Assembly (NCBI GenBank): GCA_028023455.1
Contig: JAQFVV010006710.1
Span: 1-64,000, forward strand
From: Epiperipatus broadwayi
Lineage: Eukaryota; Onychophora; Udeonychophora; Euonychophora; Peripatidae
DNA: 64,000 bases
Direction of reading: 5' to 3'
Shown: positions 61,803 through 64,000 of the stretch, in pieces
Numbering within the stretch: the first letter of the stretch is position 1
How the letters are laid out: each line of letters starts with the position of its first letter
Notes under the pieces: model-generated
Told to the model about the DNA's origin: nothing
What the model saw: only the letters and a program-made list of their open reading frames with translations
Databases searched by the model: none
Made by a program: the position numbers and the translations under genes

Positions 61803-63908
61803 TATATAATTTCAATTTACTGATATACAATAAAAATAATATATGGAATTTCGAGCATCTTATTTTGATTATCACTTTCAAAAAAAAAATCTTACACAGT
61901 TGGCTTTAACCTCATCTAAAAATATTTGTCTTTAACTGTAAAAAAAAGTCATAATACATATTTTCTAGTTCATAAAAAATAAATAAATAAAAGAAACTAA
62001 CATTAATTTAAAATTGGGACATTTAGTAAAAATCCCACTCTATAATTATTTTTATACAAGCAAATACGATGCAAACAGATCTCTGCCAGCTTTTTCTGAG
62101 AGATAGCGCTGAACTCTTTCAGCAAAAACTTTTTAATCATGTTACATTAATCAAGTTATTCTCTGATTATTAAATTATGCAATGAAAAACTATTTATTTG
62201 CAAATCTGTTGCATTGCATTCTGGTATTTCTTGATTATTCAATTGTTATAGAATGAACAAAATAGGTCATTGGTTTAAAGGTGTTTATTTATATTAAGTT
62301 AGTGGAAGATGTATTGCAAGTACTTTTGTTTTATCAGAGGATCCCTCATCTCTCTCCATCACATCTTAATTATTCAACATTTCAAAAACTCAGACTACTC
62401 TTCCATTACATATGCATTTTACTAACAACGTTCACTCATCAGTTTGAATTTCTATATTGATGTGCAGTTGTGATGTGTAAAATTGAGAAGAAGGTGCACT
62501 AATAAAAGTGAGAGGAGAATATAATTAGTTATCTAATAATTTCATTTTATTTTTAATTATCTAATAAACAGAAAATAACTACATGTATTTGTTAAATAAT
62601 TTATTAAATGATATTCAAATTTTGACCTTATGTCATTGCAAGCAATATATATATATAATAAAAGTTTTGGACACATATAAAAAAAACTTAAGAAAGTCTA
62701 TCTGCATCACACTTTCATTCTTAAATAATATTTTTAAAAATAAAACGCATTTTGAATGAGAATTAGAAGAACATATTCATGTGGCAGCAAGAATACAAAT
62801 CACACTTTGTATATATTTTTTCTGGTTTTAAAATGACTGATACAGGTGTGCATTCTTAGAACCATTTTCCAATTTGAAAAGTAATTAAGGTACAGTACTC
62901 GGCCTAAAAAGATTATAAAAAAAAAAAAAATAGTATTTAAATGCAGTATAAATTTACATATATATTAAAATATTAAATATTAGATATAACAAAATCTAAT
63001 GATAAATTAGAGCTATTTGCAACGAGATTTCCCGTATTAATTTTTAAAGACATAATCCTGATAAATGCATTTTTGACGATTCATTTATAATCGTGACACA
63101 GTAATTTATTGTTAAATTATGTGTACAGACTTTATACGTAATTAATATGAAAATTAAATATTTACTCATTTCAATACAGACGCTAAAGAAGTTATTCAAT
63201 GCACTTTTCGAATGTACAATAAACCGCACCTTTTTTTTTTTTTGACATTTTTCTAATTTATCGGTAAATATTCTTCTTTAATTTTAAAAATTAAAACTAT
63301 TACCAATAATATCTTCAAAAATTAAAGGCAGAGAACCCCGTTGTAAAAGGGTATAATTTATCATTAGATTTTATTATGCAAAAATGTCTGCACATCTTTA
63401 AGATTTACATTATGGATATATACAGAATGTCCCACAAATACAGTATCACCAGAATTAATATATATTTTAATTGATCACAATAAATGTAAAAGGGAGAGAA
63501 TGAATCCAACTTATTCCATTCATATAAATTCAAAGTCTAAGTTAAACTATTACAAAATTTAATGGATTTTATAGAAATCCAACACAAAGAAGATTTATCA
63601 CAATAGTTGGTAAGCTGGATTTTTTATATGATAAACCACACAATGAACTAAGCAGAAGCTGTTGTTTTGATGTTTAAATTTATTTTCCTATGATATTGTA
63701 ATTATGGAACATCCTCTTAATGTATATATACATATACACATGTATTAATGTTTAGGATAAATAAAAAGTATTGCAAATTATATGTAGAGCAAAAAATTCT
63801 CCTCTACGCATAATATAATATTGTTCAATAATACAGCAATAGGCTGGTTTTATGGGAAAAACCTTACTTTTAAAATACATCAGAAAGAACATGGCATTAT
63901 AAAGTAAT
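61803..63908. other. Gene-free AT-rich stretch
   Basis: No coding motif, tRNA box or inverted repeat recognised. Confidence 0.55.
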
Positions 63909-64000
63909 ATTATTTATTTATCTATTTATTTACCTACCTACCTGCTTTCCTCTCTCCCTACCCACCTATCTATCTGTATTCATTCATTCATCCATGCATC
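63909..64000. repeat. Degenerate tetranucleotide microsatellite
   Basis: Mixed TATT, TATC, TACC and CATT units, running to the window edge. Confidence 0.9.

Overview
The window is strongly AT-rich eukaryotic DNA, about three quarters A+T by eye (not counted). It looks like intergenic or intronic sequence from an invertebrate animal. Nothing supports a bacterial or viral genome: no operons, no ribosome-binding sites, and no open frame that looks like an intact cellular gene. The repeat content (RTE-like and other non-LTR retrotransposons, Penelope-like elements with GIY-YIG endonuclease, GTF2I-repeat/SPIN-like and ZNF862-like hAT elements, a probable Merlin element, tRNA-derived SINEs, long ATCT/ACCT microsatellites) fits a lophotrochozoan such as a cephalopod, or another AT-rich invertebrate such as a cnidarian. 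The species cannot be fixed from the sequence.

Layout. 1-6.8 kb: AT-rich filler around a decayed reverse transcriptase (2811-4230) that is split by later insertions, including a tRNA-like SINE. 6.8-9.95 kb: a GG-ended DNA transposon with an 8-bp target duplication that carries a second copy of its own family inside it, also with a perfect 8-bp duplication; this is the clearest structure in the window. 10.4-11 kb: a possible Gypsy-type LTR. 15.8-17.5 kb: a non-LTR retrotransposon corpse. 17.9-19.3 kb: a ZNF862-like hAT transposase corpse with a minisatellite inside it. 21.4-22.0 kb: a fold-back element. 23.2-23.6 kb: a compound tetranucleotide microsatellite. 24.4-26.2 kb: two truncated Penelope-like copies placed head to head. 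28.3-28.8 kb: a SINE with an 18-bp target duplication and a second, different Penelope-like GIY-YIG remnant. 29.3-30.5 kb: a minisatellite of about 110 bp interrupted by a SINE, then a short MITE. 36.8-37.3 kb: another fold-back. 38.6-42.5 kb: two minus-strand non-LTR fragments, the second clearly RTE-like. 46.1-46.7 kb: a solo LTR. 47.7-48.3 kb: a fold-back. 51.05 kb: a SINE. 55.6-58.2 kb: a nearly full-length hAT transposon with a broken transposase. 59.7-60.8 kb: a composite of three repeat units flanked by one 13-bp direct repeat.

The genes do not work together. They are independent mobile-element fossils of different ages, with nested insertions that give relative ages. No host gene, functional tRNA, rRNA or CRISPR array was found. 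The most notable items are the self-nested Merlin-like transposon, the Penelope head-to-head palindrome, the roughly 100-bp tRNA-only SINE with an unusually long anticodon-arm hairpin, and the composite trimer at 59.7 kb. All domain assignments are from reading translations by eye; no database search was run.
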